From Porphyrobacter sp. YT40 (GTDB taxonomy: Bacteria; Pseudomonadota; Alphaproteobacteria; Sphingomonadales; Sphingomonadaceae): DNA of 64,000 nt. Below are positions 61,083-64,000 of this stretch, piece by piece; position 1 is the first letter of the stretch, and the number at the start of each line of letters is the position of its first letter. Position numbers and translations under genes: made by a program. A model generated the notes under the pieces. That model worked only from the letters and a program-made list of their open reading frames with translations. It did not search any database and was not told where the DNA came from. The DNA is taken from positions 118,801 through 182,800 of the forward strand of contig NZ_CP041223.1 in assembly GCF_006542605.1 (NCBI RefSeq), given 5' to 3'.

Positions 61083-62547
61083 TCCAGCCCGCGTGCTTGC
61101 GCTAGGCGCTTCGCGATGGGACGCGGCCGTGGCGAACGGCGAGGATCCTGCCGGGATGGGGATCTTCAGCCTGGCGGGCAAGCCAGCGAGAATCGAAAGC
61201 CGCACAGAGAATGCGATCACAGGTTGGTCGATCGAAATCCCGGCAGACGCCTGGACCGGCGAACGCGATATCGCCGTTCGGACCACAGAGATCTCACACG
61301 GGACCTCGATCCAGTTCGACGTCGAGGGAATCCACGACGGCACGCTGGAGCATGAGCTTGCCGAGGCGGCGAAGTTCTTTCCGTTGCCGGTCCGATTCCG
61401 GGGCAGAGAAAAGCCCCGGCAGGACTTCCTCACGGGCGCCCATCACATCGAGACCCGGAACGGAAGTCGGATCGGCATCTTCAAGGGTCGCCCCTATCAC
61501 CGAACCCCGACCGTCAACTTCCACGGACTGACGCTTTTCGCCAACCTGTTCATCGTCTCGCAGATCGGCGGCGAACAGCTCCATGCCAAGGTCGACATCG
61601 GAGCCACGCCGGAACTCCAGCTCGTCCTGCCCGCGCGCAAGGAATTCGTCGACAACGCAGGCCTGACGGCGCTGAAAAAGGCCTGCGAAATCGCGTGCTA
61701 CCGGGCCCTCGCGCACGACGGCAAGCACAGCCTCGCCTTCGAGGATTACGAACGGGCCCGCAAACTCGGTGTCGACCTGCCAGAGGCCGAGGCCTGCCTC
61801 GATGAGTGGGAGCCTGACATCGCCGACGGCGACACCGGAATCGCGTCCGGAGAGCGCCGAGAGATCACCGGCGACGAATTCCTGATGGACGATCACGAAG
61901 CGCACTTCGGGCAGGCCATCGCACGTGCATTGGGCGACAATCCGATCCGCGGGAAGCTCGTGTCGCGGAAACGCGGGTTCGAAGGCTACAGCTGGTACGA
62001 CGAGCTGAGAGAATTCAGCGAACCGATCTTCCTGGTGACAGCCGGCGGGATCACACATCGCGTCGACGCAGTGGCAGCCGATCCGCCTCTCGCGACAGTG
62101 ACCGAAGCCGAGACCATCCAACTCGAATTCGCGATCGACGAACAGGGAGGCCGGACGGCCGAGCGGGAAAGCGTGGATGCCGACCTCGTCTTCACCTTCC
62201 CCGACGGGTGCTGCTCGGACGGGCTCGACGATGTCACGATCGCGTTCGTTCGTACCGAGGCGCTGACCCCTGAAAGGCTAGTCGACATCCTCGACAACGC
62301 GTGCTTCTCACCGTGGAGCGACAGCGAGGCCGACAGCTGGGACACCCAACACGACCGGTTCCTGCGCGATGCCCGCGAGCTCGCCTATCGCATCCTGATC
62401 GACGAGAACGCGGCGATCGCATCCCAATTCCGAGACGCGGTCGCACGGATCATGTGGGCGCTGCCTAAGGGCAAACGCGTCGAGATCGCATTTACCCACG
62501 ACTGCCCGATCGCAGTCGAGGTCTCTGACCTGCCGGAGACCGACTAA
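60877..62547 (+). CDS. GHKL-type ATP-binding protein
   Basis: 556 residues from a GTG at 60877 (AAGGAGGACACCG upstream). The ATPase N-box is ILNELLQNARRAGAS (about 29-43), G1 is IADDGCGIDD (about 60-69) and G2 is DPAGMGIFSLAGKPA. The layout resembles the Hsp90/MutL/histidine-kinase ATPase fold. The large remainder is unassigned and ends in an acidic region. It overlaps the next gene by one base. GHKL ATPases occur in several mobile-element conflict systems, which is only a comparison here. Confidence 0.8.
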   Translation: MKHDTIRATVSPETISKVTRLFNGTIGDILNELLQNARRAGASGVDVDAMPVENGLRVTIADDGCGIDDPARVLALGASRWDAAVANGEDPAGMGIFSLAGKPARIESRTENAITGWSIEIPADAWTGERDIAVRTTEISHGTSIQFDVEGIHDGTLEHELAEAAKFFPLPVRFRGREKPRQDFLTGAHHIETRNGSRIGIFKGRPYHRTPTVNFHGLTLFANLFIVSQIGGEQLHAKVDIGATPELQLVLPARKEFVDNAGLTALKKACEIACYRALAHDGKHSLAFEDYERARKLGVDLPEAEACLDEWEPDIADGDTGIASGERREITGDEFLMDDHEAHFGQAIARALGDNPIRGKLVSRKRGFEGYSWYDELREFSEPIFLVTAGGITHRVDAVAADPPLATVTEAETIQLEFAIDEQGGRTAERESVDADLVFTFPDGCCSDGLDDVTIAFVRTEALTPERLVDILDNACFSPWSDSEADSWDTQHDRFLRDARELAYRILIDENAAIASQFRDAVARIMWALPKGKRVEIAFTHDCPIAVEVSDLPETD

Positions 62548-63446
62548 TGCCGCCGCGGGTCCTGTGTTACGGCGTCGGTGTCGACAGCACAGCCTTGCTT
62601 GTCGAGCTGGAAGCCCGGGACGAAGCGCCAGACCTCGTACTGACTGCCGACACGGGCGCCGAGAAGACGGAAACCTACGAATTCCAGCGGCTGATGCGCG
62701 CATGGATGAAGGAGCGCTCCATTCCCTACGAAGTCGTCCGCTACGAAACGAAGCGCTTCAAGAACTGGCCGCCCTACCAGAACCTGACAGAATCGCTGCT
62801 CACCAACGGGTGCCTCCCGTCCATCGCATTCGGGCGACACAGCTGTTCGCTGAAATACAAGGCGGCGCCCCAGGAGGCGTTCCTGAAGGCGTGGCAACCA
62901 GCGATCGAGGCCTGGGCGGCAGGCGACAAGGTCATACGCTACATCGGTTACGATGCATCGCCACGTGACGGGCAGCGCTACGCTCACGCAAGGACCATCG
63001 ATGATCCCCTGTTCGACAATCGCTATCCTTTGCGCGACTGGGGATGGGATCGCGAGCACTGCAAGGCCCGCATCGTCGAGGCCGGCCTCCCGGTTCCGCC
63101 AAAGTCGTCCTGCGTCTTCTGCACAGCGATGAAGCCCGACGAGGTCAGGGCGCTCTCACCCGAATGGCTGAGGACGATTGTGCTAATCGAGGCCCGCGCG
63201 TCTCCGCGCCTCAAGACGGTCGAGGGGCTCTGGCGGCGCTCGACGCGCACGAGGCCGGGGCGGATGACGGACTTCATCCGCAACGAAGGTTTGCTGCCCG
63301 ACGAGGAGATCGCTCGCATAATCGAAAGCGCGCCGGCGGATCTCGTCGCGTTCCAAACCCGCGCAGCTTCGCAGCCGCTCGAAGAGCGAACGCCGATGGC
63401 GAGCTGGCTCGAGCGCTTCCACGCAGGAGAAACCCACCATGCTTGA
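62547..63446 (+). CDS. PP-loop/PAPS-reductase-like protein 2
   Basis: 299 residues. The PP-loop position reads YGVGVDSTALLVEL (residues 8-21), with SGG replaced by GVG, seen in some members. A C-terminal Cys pair (SSCVFCTAM) and a single Cys in HSCSLKYKAAPQ could bind a metal. The DTGAEKTETYEF segment is typical of the nucleotide-binding face. It is the second such enzyme in this island. The last codons overlap the next gene. Confidence 0.78.
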   Translation: MPPRVLCYGVGVDSTALLVELEARDEAPDLVLTADTGAEKTETYEFQRLMRAWMKERSIPYEVVRYETKRFKNWPPYQNLTESLLTNGCLPSIAFGRHSCSLKYKAAPQEAFLKAWQPAIEAWAAGDKVIRYIGYDASPRDGQRYAHARTIDDPLFDNRYPLRDWGWDREHCKARIVEAGLPVPPKSSCVFCTAMKPDEVRALSPEWLRTIVLIEARASPRLKTVEGLWRRSTRTRPGRMTDFIRNEGLLPDEEIARIIESAPADLVAFQTRAASQPLEERTPMASWLERFHAGETHHA

Positions 63447-63810
63447 CGCACTGACGACGACGTCACCAAAAACGAGGACGGAGCGGATCGCCGAACTCAA
63501 CGACCGAGCCCGGCAGGGGCTCGATCGGACCGCGCGGACGGTCTTCACGATCGGGCTCCTTGACGAATTAAGCGACGGTTCGCGGGCCAGTGACATCCTC
63601 GCACAGGCGCGGATCATGAAAGCCATGCGCGAATGCAATTTCGGAGAGGACTCTCCGGAGCGCGACATGGCCTGGTTCGAGGTGGACGGTATTCGCATGA
63701 TGATGAAGATCGACTATTTCGACGCCGATTTCGAATGGGGATCGGAAGATCCGGCCAACGCGGCCGAAACGCGGCGGGTCATCACGATCATGAGACCGGA
63801 GGATTACTGA
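63439..63810 (+). CDS. DUF3768 family protein
   Basis: 123 residues with the ordered pattern of DUF3768: IAELNDRARQGLDRTARTVFTIGLLDEL at the front and a core with MRECNFGEDSPERDMAWFEVDG, then MMMKIDYFDADFEWGSEDPANAAETRRVITIMRPEDY at the end. These small proteins are found on alphaproteobacterial plasmids and have no known function. ATG overlaps the previous gene's end. Confidence 0.85.
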   Translation: MLDALTTTSPKTRTERIAELNDRARQGLDRTARTVFTIGLLDELSDGSRASDILAQARIMKAMRECNFGEDSPERDMAWFEVDGIRMMMKIDYFDADFEWGSEDPANAAETRRVITIMRPEDY

Positions 63811-63812
63811 AA

Positions 63813-64000
63813 ATGGGTATCCGACCTGCAGGGCCCTCAACCCGGGAAAGTATCGAGACCGCCATCTCGCGTCTTCAGCGCGCCCGCAGCACCTTGCGCG
63901 AGGCCGATTGCCCGAAGTCGCTCGCGAAGGTGCGATCGGCGCTGGCAAGCACGCAAGGCGCGCTGCGCCACGCCGACCATCGCATCACGCGAGGCGCAGC
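63813..64000 (+). CDS. Unknown plasmid protein (partial)
   Basis: The first 62 residues of a protein that runs off the right edge. It starts MGIRPAGPSTRESIETAISR two bases after the DUF3768 stop. The visible part is basic and helical (QRARSTLREADCPKSLAKVRSALASTQ). No family recognised. Confidence 0.5.
   Translation, partial: MGIRPAGPSTRESIETAISRLQRARSTLREADCPKSLAKVRSALASTQGALRHADHRITRGA

Overview
This window looks like part of a large self-transmissible plasmid from an alphaproteobacterium, most likely a member of the Sphingomonadales. The reasons are the high GC coding style, an F-type conjugation operon of the kind carried by sphingomonad plasmids, a RepA/ParA/ParB backbone with iterons, and a GTTC-N7-GTTC motif of the alphaproteobacterial LexA type. 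No rRNA, tRNA or CRISPR array was seen.

Layout. (1) 1-10143, minus strand: a tightly coupled F-type type IV secretion operon, read traA-L-E-K-B-dsbC-V-C-orf-trbI-traF-W-orf-traU, with traU cut by the window edge. (2) 10144-12974: a control region with a phased 21-bp palindrome array, two unknown genes, and a small membrane protein gene convergent with a lytic transglycosylase gene. (3) 13453-15561: a tyrosine recombinase plus IS91-family transposase. (4) 16069-17489: a DJ-1/PfpI protein, a tiny basic protein and a membrane-anchored protein. (5) 17633-30877: the most unusual part, a 13-kb operon of eleven exported proteins, mostly lipoproteins, including a serpin and a repeated two-cysteine domain. 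(6) 31008-37482: the replication and stability backbone, comprising a tyrosine recombinase with a candidate core site, an HTH protein, parB, parS-like palindromes, parA, iterons and repA. (7) 37681-38797: a diverged second copy of the membrane protein/transglycosylase pair, with the transglycosylase frameshifted. (8) 38971-49146: a leading-region-like block with a Toprim primase-like protein, a methyltransferase/Strawberry-notch helicase fusion, a large ParB-like protein, ArdC and small unknown genes. (9) 49183-54142: an IS66-family element with exact 8-bp target duplications that carries an AAC(6')-like acetyltransferase and a beta-lactamase-fold hydrolase. A 158-bp MITE lies just beyond it. 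(10) 54337-64000: more plasmid genes, including two PP-loop (PAPS-reductase-like) proteins, a HerA-like ATPase, a GHKL ATPase and a Myb-like repeat protein.

How it works together. The tra genes build the mating channel and pilus. The peptidoglycan lyase, the DsbC-like isomerase and the TraF peptidase support its assembly. RepA, ParA and ParB and the recombinase maintain the plasmid, and the ArdC/helicase-methylase block probably protects incoming DNA. The exported lipoprotein operon is cargo. Its serpin, and other modules that faintly recall protease prodomains and NTR/TIMP folds, suggest a protease-control or surface-protection role, but that is inference. G-rich purine tracts recur just upstream of genes in the 38.9-60.9 kb half and are not explained by the coding content.
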